Positions 8,380 through 17,133 are shown, counted from the first letter of the stretch. The stretch is DNA of 64,000 nt from Phocaeicola dorei (GCF_013009555.1 NZ_CP046176.1:4557501-4621500), one strand, 5' to 3'. Numbers and translations: made by a program. Notes: generated by a model not told the origin, from the sequence alone.

Positions 8380-9369
8380 CTATTTATAAAAATTCTTCTC
8401 AAATGCGGCAAATTCGTTTTTCCCCAACACACAGCGTTTCCACCAGGCCCTCAGGAAACCTGTTCCATAGCCAATCAACTGAATAAAAGAAGCAAGGATG
8501 GATAATAATCCTATTTTGAAACTTTTATTTCGCAATGTGGAATCTACACAAATGATAAGAGCAAAAAGCAGCAGCAAAGACAAACTCCAGCTACAAACCA
8601 ACGAATATAACAACAGGAATACAATTCCTATAGTAAAAAGTGCCGGTAACAAATGTACAACTTTCAATGATTTAGGATACTTTTTATACAGATTGATACG
8701 GGCAATACCCGAATTGTGCACTTGCTTGAAAAACTTCTTCAAATCGGTACGACGCTTGTGCCACACCCATGCTTCAGGGAACAACCGACAAGCATATCCC
8801 CCTTGAAAGATACGGATACTGAAATCAATATCTTCTCCAAAACGCATCTTAGAAAATCCTCCCAACGCTTTATATACCTCAGCCCGTACCCCCATATTAA
8901 AACTACGGGGATAGAATTTATCCATTTTTTTCTTCCCTCCACGGATACCTCCGGTAGTAAAAAACGAAGTCATGGCATAATTTATCGCTTTCTGTATATT
9001 GGTAAACGAATCATGAGCACGGTCAGGACCACCAAAAGCATCCGCCTTCTGCTGTTGAAGCTCTGACTCGACAGCCGCCAAATACCCTTCAGGCAAAATA
9101 CAATCAGAATCCAATATGATAAGATATTCTCCATGCCCCCGTTCCGCTCCATAATTGCGGGTCTGCCCGGGACCGGAATTGGATTTGAAATAATAACATA
9201 TATCCAACCGGTCAGCGTAATTATCTACCACTTCCTTGCACGGAACAGATGAACCATCCTCCACTACCAGGACTTCAAAATTCTTATTTGTCTGCCTTGT
9301 AAGACTGTTCAATAACTCATCCACCTCTTCAGGACGATTATAAACCGGTATAATAAAAGAATATCTCAT
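8380..9369 (-). CDS. Family 2 glycosyltransferase
   Basis: A 329-residue protein beginning MRYSFIIPVYNRPEEVDELL, a GT-A fold start typical of GT2 enzymes. VVEDGSS contributes to nucleotide-sugar binding, LDSDC is the DxD-type metal site at about residues 91-95, and GGFSKMRFGEDIDFS holds the usual catalytic ED pair. Two hydrophobic segments follow (LLPALFTIGIVFLLLYSLV and the LLLLFALIICV region), so it is likely membrane-anchored with a cytoplasmic catalytic domain. Donor and acceptor sugars cannot be inferred. It is not inside a capsule or LPS cluster; its neighbours are radC and efp. Confidence 0.88.
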   Translation of the reverse strand: MRYSFIIPVYNRPEEVDELLNSLTRQTNKNFEVLVVEDGSSVPCKEVVDNYADRLDICYYFKSNSGPGQTRNYGAERGHGEYLIILDSDCILPEGYLAAVESELQQQKADAFGGPDRAHDSFTNIQKAINYAMTSFFTTGGIRGGKKKMDKFYPRSFNMGVRAEVYKALGGFSKMRFGEDIDFSIRIFQGGYACRLFPEAWVWHKRRTDLKKFFKQVHNSGIARINLYKKYPKSLKVVHLLPALFTIGIVFLLLYSLVCSWSLSLLLLFALIICVDSTLRNKSFKIGLLSILASFIQLIGYGTGFLRAWWKRCVLGKNEFAAFEKNFYK

Positions 9370-9416
9370 TGCTTTATTTTGATTTTATCCATCACAGAGA
9401 AGTACAAAGAAACATA

Positions 9417-9451
9417 AAAAAGGCGGAGCTTGCAACAAGTTCCGCCTTTTT
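9417..9451 (-). terminator. Intrinsic terminator of efp
   Basis: A 16-bp stem (left arm 9417-9432, right arm 9436-9451) with one G-U pair and a 3-nt loop, G+C-rich in the centre and flanked by A/T runs. It lies 20 bp past the efp stop on the minus strand. Confidence 0.85.
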
Positions 9452-9470
9452 ATATGCATATATAAATAGA

Positions 9471-10037
9471 TTATGCCTTCACACGGCCTACATATGAACC
9501 GTCACGAGTATCGATTTCAATCGTTTCACCTTCATTGATGAATAAAGGAACACGCACAATAGCACCCGATTCCACTGTAGCAGGTTTCAACGTATTGGTA
9601 GCCGTATCCCCCTTCAGGCCCGGTTCAGTATAAGTTATCTTCATCTGCACTTTTACCGGAACATCAGCAAATAATACTGTTTCTGTAGAAGCATCAGAAA
9701 CCACATCCACCACCATTCCTTCCAGCAGGAAGTCTACTCCGTTAATCAAGTCATGAGCAATAGGAATCTGGTCGAATGTTTCCTGATTCATAAAAATATA
9801 GTCTGCACCTTCCATATACAAATATTGGTGCGGGCGACGTTCCACACGTACATCTTCCAATTTTTCACCGATGTTGAAACGACGTTCCAAAACGTAACCA
9901 TTAACCACATCTTTCAATTTAGTACGCATGAATGTGTTACCTTTTCCCGGTTTTACATGCAGGAAGTCAATACAGAAATACAATTTACCGTCCATACGGA
10001 TAGCTGTTCCGATTTTAATGTCTTGAGCATTAATCAT
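9471..10037 (-). CDS. efp: Elongation factor P
   Basis: A 188-residue protein with the three-domain EF-P layout. The N-terminal KOW-like domain carries the exposed loop KPGKGN, whose Lys32 corresponds to the residue modified in other bacteria, followed by the central OB domain and the C-terminal OB domain ending GETIEIDTRDGSYVGRV. EF-P binds between the ribosomal P and E sites and relieves stalling at consecutive prolines. No modification enzyme is in the window. The gene has its own divergent promoter facing rpmH and a strong terminator, so it is probably monocistronic. Confidence 0.97.
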   Translation of the reverse strand: MINAQDIKIGTAIRMDGKLYFCIDFLHVKPGKGNTFMRTKLKDVVNGYVLERRFNIGEKLEDVRVERRPHQYLYMEGADYIFMNQETFDQIPIAHDLINGVDFLLEGMVVDVVSDASTETVLFADVPVKVQMKITYTEPGLKGDTATNTLKPATVESGAIVRVPLFINEGETIEIDTRDGSYVGRVKA

Positions 10038-10103
10038 ACTTTTCTTTGCTTATATTTGATTATTATTTCAGATTATATTCACTTACAGCTGTGATTTCGA
10101 GTG

Positions 10104-10135
10104 CAAAAGTAATGTAAATCAAGAAAAAACGCAAA
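10104..10135 (-). promoter_or_regulatory. efp promoter
   Basis: On the minus strand TTTG (10132-10135), a 20-bp spacer and TACTTTTG (10104-10111) match the Bacteroides -33/-7 consensus well. The -7 box lies about 66 bp before the efp start. Confidence 0.7.
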
Positions 10136-10162
10136 AAGAAATCACTAAAAATGAGTTATCTC

Positions 10163-10193
10163 TTTGTTTATTTCAAAAAAGTCACTAATTTTG
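10163..10193 (+). promoter_or_regulatory. rpmH promoter
   Basis: TTTG (10163-10166), a 19-bp spacer and TAATTTTG (10186-10193) match the Bacteroides -33/-7 consensus. The -7 box is about 46 bp before the rpmH start and divergent from the efp promoter. Confidence 0.75.
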
Positions 10194-10239
10194 CAGCCCG
10201 TTACTCATGGTGAATAATAACATAAAATAAGTATATACA

Positions 10240-10395
10240 ATGAAAAGAACGTTCCAACCCTCTAACAGAAAGAGAAAAAACAAACACGGATTCCGTGAAA
10301 GAATGGCAACTGCTAACGGTCGTCGCGTATTGGCCAGCCGTCGTGCAAAAGGCCGTAAGAAATTAACTGTATCTGATGAATACAACGGAAAATAA
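10240..10395 (+). CDS. rpmH: 50S ribosomal protein L34
   Basis: A 51-residue, strongly basic protein. It begins [19 protein letters not shown] and continues with the L34 signature [20 protein letters not shown] before a short acidic tail (SDEYNGK). L34 is a small component of the large ribosomal subunit. The gene is too short for a routine length cut-off but is unmistakable. It has a clear Bacteroides promoter 46 bp upstream and a strong hairpin terminator 20 bp downstream, so it is a single-gene unit here, without the rnpA or dnaA neighbours common in other phyla. Confidence 0.97.
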   Translation: MKRTFQPSNRKRKNKHGFRERMATANGRRVLASRRAKGRKKLTVSDEYNGK

Positions 10396-10415
10396 TTCAT
10401 CTGACCGGAAAAAAC

Positions 10416-10457
10416 AAAAGGAGTGAAGTCGCAGAGACTTTGCTCCTTTTATTTTTT
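10416..10457 (+). terminator. Intrinsic terminator of rpmH
   Basis: A 15-bp stem (10416-10430 with 10436-10450, two G-U pairs) with a 5-nt loop, ending in TTTT and continuing into ATTTTTT. Confidence 0.88.
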
Positions 10458-10503
10458 CTGACTAAACCAAACAGCCATGAAAAAGTAACTTAAATGACCA
10501 AAT

Positions 10504-10535
10504 AAGTCAACTGAAACAACTAGGTAAGTTGACTT
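10504..10535 (-). terminator. Possible terminator hairpin after the sulfatase maturase gene
   Basis: AAGTCAACT (10504-10512) and AGTTGACTT (10527-10535) are a perfect 9-bp inverted repeat downstream of the minus-strand radical SAM gene. The T-run behind it is poor, so termination is uncertain. Confidence 0.4.
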
Positions 10536-10569
10536 GCTTGTCCCATACAGTCGGCTTACTGAAAACAGT

Positions 10570-11805
10570 CTATTTATTTCTCCTTTCTCTCGCCCACTCC
10601 ATCACATTAGCCGGAGCGCGTTCCGCCAGATATTCCTTCTTCATAAAATCCATATAGGGTGCTACGTGGTCAAAGAATTGATAATATCCCTTACACAAGT
10701 AATTCAATCCTGGTTCACCGTCTTTACTTAACATGAAACGATTCTTCGGACATTCCCCATGACAGGCAAACTCATAAGAACAGTTCAAGCACTGCTGTGG
10801 CAGACTATTGTGCTTCATCGCACCAAAAGTTTCCTGTTCTTTACTATACATCATCTCCACCAAAGTCTTCTGATAAATATTTCCCAATTTATACTCAGGA
10901 AAGACAAAATGATCGCAAGCATACACATCACCGTTGAATTCCATCACAGCTGCATGTCCACAATATTTAGCTAATGAACAAATTCCTGGCTGCTGTCCCA
11001 CCCAATTGGCCAACGTAGAATCAAACAACTGAATATAGTAATTACCCACATCATTCAGCACCCATTCGTCGAAAATGGTACAAAGGAAATTCCCCCACTG
11101 CTCAGGAGTAATGGAGAAAGAAGCCAGTTCACCGTCTTTTTGCTTTAATGAAGAAAGCCGAAGACCGTCTGCACGGTTAGACAGTCGCTCGACAATGGGA
11201 GTAAACTGTATATAATGGCAATCAAGCTCGTCACGAAAGAAACGATAGAAGTCTAACGGATAATCTGCATTATAGTCATTGACCACTGCCATGGCATTCC
11301 ATTCCACTCCATGCTTTTTCAACAGGTTAATCCCTTTCATTACCTTATAGAAAGAAGGTTGCCCCATCTTATTCTTCCGGTATTCATCGTGAAATTCCTG
11401 AGGACCGTCTATAGAAATGCCTACCAAAAAATTATTCTCACGGAAGAATTCACACCATTCATCTGTCAGCAATGTGCCATTTGTCTGAATGCAATTATCA
11501 ATGGTTCTACCACCTGCATATTTTTTCTGAAGTTCCAAGGCTTTCTTATAAAAAACTAAAGGACGCATCAAAGTTTCTCCCCCATGCCAGGTAAACAAAA
11601 CTTGCGGCATGGTTTGCGACTGAATATATTCTTTAATAAATTTCTCCAGTAATTCATCGCTCATCACATGACGCGGCTGTTCCTCATATAACTTGGATTT
11701 TTCCAAATAGTAACAATAATCACAGGCCAGATTACAAACCGCACCTACAGGTTTGGTCATTATATATAGCGGCTTTGCAAAAGGAGTTATGGTTGCTTCT
11801 TTCAT
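10570..11805 (-). CDS. Anaerobic sulfatase-maturating radical SAM enzyme (anSME)
   Basis: A 411-residue radical SAM protein with the CX3CX2C cluster-binding motif CNLACDYC at residues 24-31. A C-terminal SPASM-type region follows with many cysteines (CSLAKYCGHAA, GDVYACDHFVFPEYKLGN, CLNCSYEFACHGECPKNRF). This layout is that of anSME, which oxidises the active-site Ser or Cys of sulfatases to formylglycine in the cytoplasm without oxygen. A serine-type sulfatase that would need this activation lies 13 kb away in the PUL. The gene stands alone with its own promoter, so it probably serves all cellular sulfatases. Confidence 0.93.
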   Translation of the reverse strand: MKEATITPFAKPLYIMTKPVGAVCNLACDYCYYLEKSKLYEEQPRHVMSDELLEKFIKEYIQSQTMPQVLFTWHGGETLMRPLVFYKKALELQKKYAGGRTIDNCIQTNGTLLTDEWCEFFRENNFLVGISIDGPQEFHDEYRKNKMGQPSFYKVMKGINLLKKHGVEWNAMAVVNDYNADYPLDFYRFFRDELDCHYIQFTPIVERLSNRADGLRLSSLKQKDGELASFSITPEQWGNFLCTIFDEWVLNDVGNYYIQLFDSTLANWVGQQPGICSLAKYCGHAAVMEFNGDVYACDHFVFPEYKLGNIYQKTLVEMMYSKEQETFGAMKHNSLPQQCLNCSYEFACHGECPKNRFMLSKDGEPGLNYLCKGYYQFFDHVAPYMDFMKKEYLAERAPANVMEWARERRNK

Positions 11806-11838
11806 TTGTTTTTCATTTAATTCCTAGTATAAAGAATA

Positions 11839-11846
11839 CAAAGATA
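11839..11846 (-). promoter_or_regulatory. Candidate -7 box of the sulfatase maturase
   Basis: The minus strand reads TATCTTTG 33 bp before the start codon. No clear -33 element is visible. The stretch 11847-11998 contains only an AAGAGTT/AACTCTT repeat that could terminate the porin operon. Confidence 0.5.
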
Positions 11847-11998
11847 AAGCTATTTTTCAATATTCGTTCTTACAGTAACAGGTTTATGCTACCCTCTACC
11901 TCCAAAAGGACATTCTTCTTGCCACCCAATCTGTTTCAAATATAAGAGTTCCACCTTGCTTCAAACTCTTGAAACAAAATGAAACTCTGACCCTCTAT

Positions 11999-13144
11999 TT
12001 AAAATATCACTTGAAAACGTGTCTGAAACGCACTTAATGACTGATTTTCAAATCCCACTCTATCCGTTATCTTAGTATAAGAGTACCGGAATCTCCATAT
12101 CATATACTTATTGATATAATAATTGACAGTAAAAGAGACATCGTTCAAACGCCCGCCATAAATATGGGACCGGGTATCCGACATATCAGTATAGTTATAT
12201 CCGAATACGCATTCCAACGAACCAGAGTCCGGAGTGGCAATACCACAATCCGTATGTGAATATCTATAATTACCACCTATCAGCAAACCTCTCAGTATTC
12301 CATACATACCACTCGCTTTATAATTCTTAAAATCCTTTTTCCGATTCACTTGAAGATAATAATATTGTGCTTCCAATGCCACAGGACCATATCCTGCTAT
12401 CATCTCCGGTGTAAATTTTATCAGGTTCTTTGCATCCGGAATCAAGGCATTCACAGCTCTGACTTTTGCAATACGCGTCGGGAAATTAGCCCCCAAGTCA
12501 AAGCTAGTATGGTTAAGTGTAGGTTCGCTATTGTATCTAGGTGTTTCGTAAGCACCGGAAATACCCAACTGAAACAATCTCCCTGTATCATGTAAAGGAC
12601 GATAGACCAAGCGGCTCATAGCACCATAACCCATTTTACCCAATTCATTGGATTTCTTCTTAAGAGCCTCGCTCTCCACATGAACACTAGCTGTACCGAA
12701 AAAATCATTTTTGTCATACACAAACATAGCTCCCATCAGCCGGCTGTTGAAAAAAGCCTCATTACTTGCCGGCTCCTCCATGGTTACTTTCATAGACGAA
12801 CTAGTAGAACTTTGAAGCCCGAACTGATGTACAAAATTCCCTACACGTAATAACGCATGTGAGGAAAATTGTCTTTCTACAAATATGTCTTTTAAACTGA
12901 CCTTTCCATACGCATAGCCTATATCCACTTTCGCTTTATATTTTCCATAGGTTGCTTTTACACCTATCCGGGCATCAGGAATCGCTACACCATCTACAAA
13001 GTTTTTATTATCTGAATGAAACAAGCCTCCATCCATTAAGATTCGTCCCGTAGGACGTATTTGCAAGACTGATTGTTCCTGTGCATTTACCTGTACGGAG
13101 AGCAATATCAGGAGAAAGACTCCTAATGATACAAGATTTTTCAT
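11999..13144 (-). CDS. Outer-membrane porin (Porin O/P-like)
   Basis: A 381-residue protein if started at the ATG at 13144 (MKNLVSLGVFLLILLSVQVNAQE), which gives a proper signal peptide; the frame runs 31 codons further upstream without homology-like sequence. After the signal come alternating strands (SVLQIRPTGRILMDGGLF, RIGVKATYGKYKAKVDIGYAYGKVSLKD) and a C-terminus ending in aromatic residues (QTRFQVIF), as expected for an outer-membrane beta-barrel. It resembles the phosphate-selective porin O/P group of Bacteroidetes. It follows a PAP2 acid phosphatase and a 57-aa ORF, suggesting release of phosphate in the periplasm coupled to outer-membrane entry; substrate specificity is inferred only. 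Confidence 0.82.
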   Translation of the reverse strand: MKNLVSLGVFLLILLSVQVNAQEQSVLQIRPTGRILMDGGLFHSDNKNFVDGVAIPDARIGVKATYGKYKAKVDIGYAYGKVSLKDIFVERQFSSHALLRVGNFVHQFGLQSSTSSSMKVTMEEPASNEAFFNSRLMGAMFVYDKNDFFGTASVHVESEALKKKSNELGKMGYGAMSRLVYRPLHDTGRLFQLGISGAYETPRYNSEPTLNHTSFDLGANFPTRIAKVRAVNALIPDAKNLIKFTPEMIAGYGPVALEAQYYYLQVNRKKDFKNYKASGMYGILRGLLIGGNYRYSHTDCGIATPDSGSLECVFGYNYTDMSDTRSHIYGGRLNDVSFTVNYYINKYMIWRFRYSYTKITDRVGFENQSLSAFQTRFQVIF

Positions 13145-13155
13145 AATATACAGTT

Positions 13156-13329
13156 TTAATGGTAACCATCTAAGTGCCTTGTCAATCGGTCTCTGATTTT
13201 TGTCATACTGAGGGCAGTGAAGAATCTGTAAGGCCACACAATGAAAGCAATCAACCAGATTCTTCCTCCCATCAGCACCCGGTCAATAGTCATGCTTTTA
13301 GGATTAGCAAAAACGCTTGTCCGGTTCAT
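13156..13329 (-). CDS. Candidate small membrane protein, 57 aa, unrecognised
   Basis: An open frame from ATG (13327-13329) to TAA (13156-13158) encodes 57 residues. They comprise a polar N-terminus (MNRTSVFANPKSMTIDRV), a hydrophobic aromatic-rich centre (GGRIWLIAFIVWPYRFFTAL) that could cross the membrane once, and a basic tail (TKIRDRLTRHLDGYH). It lies 53 bp after the phosphatase gene and its stop is 11 bp before the porin start, the spacing of an operon. I do not recognise a family. It could be a real small protein or a chance frame in a 238-bp intergenic space. Confidence 0.35.
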   Translation of the reverse strand: MNRTSVFANPKSMTIDRVLMGGRIWLIAFIVWPYRFFTALSMTKIRDRLTRHLDGYH

Positions 13330-13382
13330 CTAAGAAAAACATTACATTAAATAGTTACGGCTTATGGTTAAGTTATAGGGGA

Positions 13383-14159
13383 TTATTTTTTGGAAACAGA
13401 CTGAACGAGTCCTGCTTTTTGCAGCTTGGAAAACTCATCTTTCGCCTTATTAAGCTGTTTCACAAAAGCATCGTTGACATGGAGACGGGCAACAACAGCA
13501 CTAGCCACAATTCGGGCAGCATCCACATCACTTTGGAAATGATACCCACAAATAACACGACTCTGTCCCATTTCAAATCCTCTTTTCAGAATCTCATTCT
13601 GCCTGTCAGGATTGACTTCTGCCAAAACAAGGGCAGTAGCCCATCCTATGGCTGTATGTCCCGAAGGATAGGAACCATTCGTTGAAAGTTCTTCCTGCTG
13701 TTCGGGATTACAAGTCATTTCATTGAAAAAACTAAAAGGACGTACACGCATATAATACTCTTTAGCATGACGGGTAGCCAAATCTCCGGCATCCTCTCTC
13801 ATATTAATAATGAGCCTATACAGTTCTGGTGTTTTATCCCTCGTTATTTCAATACCAAAAGCCTCCGAAAAGGCAAAGGGAACGCCATCACCATTTACAC
13901 GGGCATCACTGGCAGCTTGTTCACCCCGAGGAGTATCCCTTTGCAATTTCCCCCAGTCGTAACGGGCTTTGTCATACAAGAACAAAATACTTCCGGCTTC
14001 AGGAGGAGGAGGCAGCAACTCCAGACTATTGGCAACCTCAGATTCTTCCAAATAATAAAGTTCGGGATTGGTTCTTCTATCCTTTATTTTTTTCTCTTGT
14101 GCAAAGATGTTTAATGAAACGGCACAAAACACTAGAAGTAAGGCAAACTTTGTTTTCAT
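13383..14159 (-). CDS. PAP2 family (class A) acid phosphatase
   Basis: A 258-residue secreted protein with a signal peptide ([21 protein letters not shown]). The three parts of the acid phosphatase signature are [22 protein letters not shown] and [17 protein letters not shown]. These supply the K/R phosphate-binding residues and the two catalytic histidines of bacterial class A non-specific acid phosphatases. It should cleave phosphate monoesters in the periplasm. It is the first gene of an operon with the 57-aa ORF and a porin. The 108-nt leader contains a perfect GTTTTTCGAAAAAC palindrome. Confidence 0.92.
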   Translation of the reverse strand: MKTKFALLLVFCAVSLNIFAQEKKIKDRRTNPELYYLEESEVANSLELLPPPPEAGSILFLYDKARYDWGKLQRDTPRGEQAASDARVNGDGVPFAFSEAFGIEITRDKTPELYRLIINMREDAGDLATRHAKEYYMRVRPFSFFNEMTCNPEQQEELSTNGSYPSGHTAIGWATALVLAEVNPDRQNEILKRGFEMGQSRVICGYHFQSDVDAARIVASAVVARLHVNDAFVKQLNKAKDEFSKLQKAGLVQSVSKK

Positions 14160-14202
14160 GATAAAAGTTTAGTTTAAACGGTTAATTAATAAAATTCAAT
14201 TG

Positions 14203-14216
14203 GTTTTTCGAAAAAC
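14203..14216. promoter_or_regulatory. Perfect palindrome in the phosphatase leader
   Basis: GTTTTTCGAAAAAC is a 14-bp perfect palindrome about 45 bp before the phosphatase start and downstream of the -7 box, so it would be in the transcript. It could be an operator or an RNA hairpin. Confidence 0.4.
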
Positions 14217-14274
14217 ATTTTAATCATCTACGGAACATACGACAGACAATCAGAGTGTCCGCATCTGACGGAAA

Positions 14275-14282
14275 CAAAAGTA
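14275..14282 (-). promoter_or_regulatory. Candidate -7 box of the phosphatase-porin operon
   Basis: The minus strand reads TACTTTTG, matching TAnnTTTG, 116 bp before the phosphatase start. No convincing -33 TTTG is present, which would fit activator dependence. Confidence 0.5.
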
Positions 14283-14377
14283 GTGTTTGAAATTATCCCG
14301 AAAATACCTTTTTAATCCCGTTTCTTCCTTTTATATGACCAAAACATCCTAGAAGAGAAAAGGAGAGAAAAAGGAGA

Positions 14378-14403
14378 GCCGGAAGTGTTTCAGCACTTCC
14401 GGC
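14378..14403 (-). terminator. Terminator of the propeller/HTH regulator gene
   Basis: GCCGGAAGTG and CACTTCCGGC form a 10-bp perfect G+C-rich stem with a 6-nt loop, followed on the minus strand by a pyrimidine-rich tract with TTTTT. Confidence 0.7.
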
Positions 14404-14487
14404 AAAAAAGCCATTCCTTATAATAAAACAGATACACGAAACCGGCTCTACGAAATACAGTAAATTGAGATAACTCTAAAGATGAAC

Positions 14488-16890
14488 TTATTTTCTTCTT
14501 GAACTGATACGGTCATAAAGCAGATTGATGACTTTACAATCAAACTCCCCCTCAGGATAAAGTTGTTCTATTTCTTTCCTTACATTATACTTATGTCTTG
14601 TTACCGTTGCCTGATCTACATCCAGCACTCTTGAAATAATAGTAGCATCAATATCTTCTATCATCAAAAGTATCGTTATAAAATATCTTTCTTTTCCCCT
14701 TCGTTTCATAAAGGATAATTTACCCAATTCAGGATATTTGTCAGCAAAATCCAAACACACCTGTTTCAGTTCCTGACGCATCTTATCCTCTCCCTCTGTT
14801 TTTCTGTATCCCAAGGCATCAAACAGGGTCTTGACTTTTTTGGCAACCTCATGAACATCCATTTCCAGTTCCTCCCCATTCATCCCGACATCATCCGGAT
14901 TTATCCTTTTTTTATCCATCAGTGCTTTCCGAGTTTCTCTTTTCCGTCTTTTCAAAAGGAAAAGAGCAAGAAAAGCCGATAGCAGCACTGCTATTGACAG
15001 GATGATATACAGCGCATAGGACATCTCTTCTTTTTCTATCAAGATAGGAAGCAAGCCTGATTTACCATCAAAAAGGAATAATCCTGACTTACATCCCAAA
15101 ACCGCTTTCCGTCCATTGACGGCAATACAAGGCTTGCTAAAAGCCAAATCGCAGAATAATGGTTCTGGAACACCGGCATCATCCAATCCCTTAAAACTCA
15201 TGCCATAATAATAGAGTATGAAAAAGCCCTCATTAGGATTCTTTTCAAGAGCTCCCGATATTGATTTCACATGTTTCACTGGCAGCAAGGTCGCATTTTC
15301 CTCATTAACGATTCCCAACGAGGTATTCAAGTATTTATTTCTACCATTCACTATCACACCATAAACACTCTCATACCCTGATAAATCACGTATCTGCCAG
15401 AAAGATTCCTGCGGCCTGTTTAAAGGCCTTCCATACAATCCTTTGTTCAAGGTCGTTACATAAATACTGTCCTCATTCTCACAAATTCCGGTAATATAAG
15501 CGTCGATAGTATCTTTCTCCCCCTTATCTGACACGACCGGAATAGAAGTTACAATATGGTCCTGCTGTTCATCTATAATACCTAAATATTCCCTAGTACC
15601 CACATAAAGACAATGTTCCGCGGTGGAATAATAAAGAGAAGTGATATTATTCTGCTCTTTCGTGTTACTGAACTGCAAAAGACACTCCGCTCTATTGCTT
15701 TTAATCTTATAAAGTTTCTTACGCGTAGCAAGAAAGAAAGTATTAGGACTGGTTTCCAAAAATTTTATAATATCATTACCTACAATATCCAAACCTTCAA
15801 TCTTTCCTAAAGACTTTGATTTGAATTCCGGATGATTATAGACGAACTTATACAGATGTAAACGAAGATCATCGGTAATAAAGAAAATGGAGTCTCCCGT
15901 CCTTTTATCACTAACCGCCAATACATTATTGTCTAAATCTGCCGAGTTCTGCCGCAAGGCAAAAGAAAGCATAGCCTCTTTACATGCCAGATGCAGAAAG
16001 TCTTTCCCCATAAAGCCTATCTGTCTGGCGATAGTACTGACTCCATTCGGCAAATCATATTTTAAAGTGTAACCGTCTTTAACATAAAGTATAGAATTAG
16101 CACTGATAAACCATTCATCCTTGTCGGGGCCTTGAGCATACAAGTAGCACCGTCCTTTGTGTACAAACGTCTTTTTTCCATCGGGAGCTATCTTGAAAAC
16201 CGAATTTTCCAACAAAGCATATACCGTATCATTATAAACACTGACATTGGTAACCAGAGAATCTATAACAGGTCGTTTAAAATCCGTTTCAAGATTACGG
16301 ACAACGAACAACCCCTGTTCACTAGCCACATATAGTCTTTTTTCCTTTATCACGACCTTGTTCACCCCACAGTTTTTACTACATTTCCCTAGTTGAATGG
16401 GAGTAAGTTCATGAGATGTGGAACCATCTTTCAAATTCAATCTAAACAGTCCATTACTAGTCCCCACATACAAACACTGTTTATCATCATCCAAAGTCAT
16501 ACTATATACCGAATAATTCATCCTCTTATTTTTTATGTAGTAAGTCTGGGTCTGCTGAGAGGATTTAGCCAGCAGCTTCAAACCAGCATCTCTTGTTCCC
16601 ACAAACAGAGAATCTTCACTATATTCCAATATATCATATATACGCCGGTTGCTATTAATGGAATAGGTCTGGCAATTATTATTCACTTTTTCTATGATAC
16701 AACCGTCTTCCTGACCAATATAAAGTTTATCCGCATCTGCTGTCGAACGGCTGATACATGATATAGGAGCGTCAAATGTATTGATATTGCAAGTGAGCTT
16801 TATAGGTTTCGGGACAAGTGCATCCTTGCAGCCTGTCAAACAGAACAAGGCTAATATAAAAAGAAAGTACAGGCTTTTTTTCATATTCAA
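14488..16890 (-). CDS. Lipoprotein-type beta-propeller / transmembrane / HTH regulator
   Basis: An 800-residue protein with an unusual layout. The N-terminus MNMKKSLYFLFILALFCLTGC has a lipobox ending at Cys21. Residues about 40-620 contain repeated propeller-like strands (LYIGQEDG, LFVGTRDAGL, LYVGTSNGLFRL, LYVASEQGLFVV, LYVGTREYLG). One transmembrane helix spans about 623-646 (LYIILSIAVLLSAFLALFLL) before KRRKR. The cytoplasmic part ends in a LuxR-like helix-turn-helix (ATIISRVLDVDQATVTRHKYNV, about 745-770). There is no kinase or receiver, so it would be a one-component membrane sensor, comparable in concept to SusR-type regulators. It may control the phosphatase-porin operon downstream or the PUL upstream. 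Confidence 0.8.
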   Translation of the reverse strand: MNMKKSLYFLFILALFCLTGCKDALVPKPIKLTCNINTFDAPISCISRSTADADKLYIGQEDGCIIEKVNNNCQTYSINSNRRIYDILEYSEDSLFVGTRDAGLKLLAKSSQQTQTYYIKNKRMNYSVYSMTLDDDKQCLYVGTSNGLFRLNLKDGSTSHELTPIQLGKCSKNCGVNKVVIKEKRLYVASEQGLFVVRNLETDFKRPVIDSLVTNVSVYNDTVYALLENSVFKIAPDGKKTFVHKGRCYLYAQGPDKDEWFISANSILYVKDGYTLKYDLPNGVSTIARQIGFMGKDFLHLACKEAMLSFALRQNSADLDNNVLAVSDKRTGDSIFFITDDLRLHLYKFVYNHPEFKSKSLGKIEGLDIVGNDIIKFLETSPNTFFLATRKKLYKIKSNRAECLLQFSNTKEQNNITSLYYSTAEHCLYVGTREYLGIIDEQQDHIVTSIPVVSDKGEKDTIDAYITGICENEDSIYVTTLNKGLYGRPLNRPQESFWQIRDLSGYESVYGVIVNGRNKYLNTSLGIVNEENATLLPVKHVKSISGALEKNPNEGFFILYYYGMSFKGLDDAGVPEPLFCDLAFSKPCIAVNGRKAVLGCKSGLFLFDGKSGLLPILIEKEEMSYALYIILSIAVLLSAFLALFLLKRRKRETRKALMDKKRINPDDVGMNGEELEMDVHEVAKKVKTLFDALGYRKTEGEDKMRQELKQVCLDFADKYPELGKLSFMKRRGKERYFITILLMIEDIDATIISRVLDVDQATVTRHKYNVRKEIEQLYPEGEFDCKVINLLYDRISSRRK

Positions 16891-16969
16891 TTTTACTCAT
16901 TTAAGTGATATCGATTAAACAAAGGCTTTCTACAATCAATCAAAAAGTTGAATGTCCGTTATGTTTATG

Positions 16970-16977
16970 CAAATATA
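16970..16977 (-). promoter_or_regulatory. Candidate -7 box of the propeller/HTH regulator
   Basis: The minus strand reads TATATTTG, 79 bp before the start codon. No -33 match at normal spacing. With the terminator upstream this makes the regulator its own transcription unit. Confidence 0.5.
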
Positions 16978-17051
16978 ATACGTTTTCTCAAAATCCGGAA
17001 GGTTCTTAACAGATTATTAGCTAATTCCTTCATATGCCCTCTATATACAAA

Positions 17052-17104
17052 AGAAGTTATGTCAAAACCCAGATGATTCTCTCACCCGGCTTAACATAAC
17101 TTCT
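17052..17104 (-). terminator. Terminator at the end of the PUL enzyme operon
   Basis: AGAAGTTATGT (17052-17062) and ACATAACTTCT (17094-17104) form a perfect 11-bp stem enclosing a 31-nt arm with partial internal pairing; the minus strand continues TTTTGT. It lies 30 bp after the GH29 stop. Confidence 0.7.
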
Positions 17105-17133
17105 CCTGAAATAAAAAAATATATTAATCTGAT

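Larger units (their letters stand above)
14160..14487. other. Intergenic region between propeller regulator and phosphatase operon
   Basis: No gene is visible. It contains a leader with palindromes (14203-14216 and GTTTAAAC at about 14172-14179), a -7 box at 14275-14282, purine-rich AAGGAGAG direct repeats near 14355-14378, and a 10-bp terminator hairpin at 14378-14403 belonging to the regulator gene. Confidence 0.6.
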
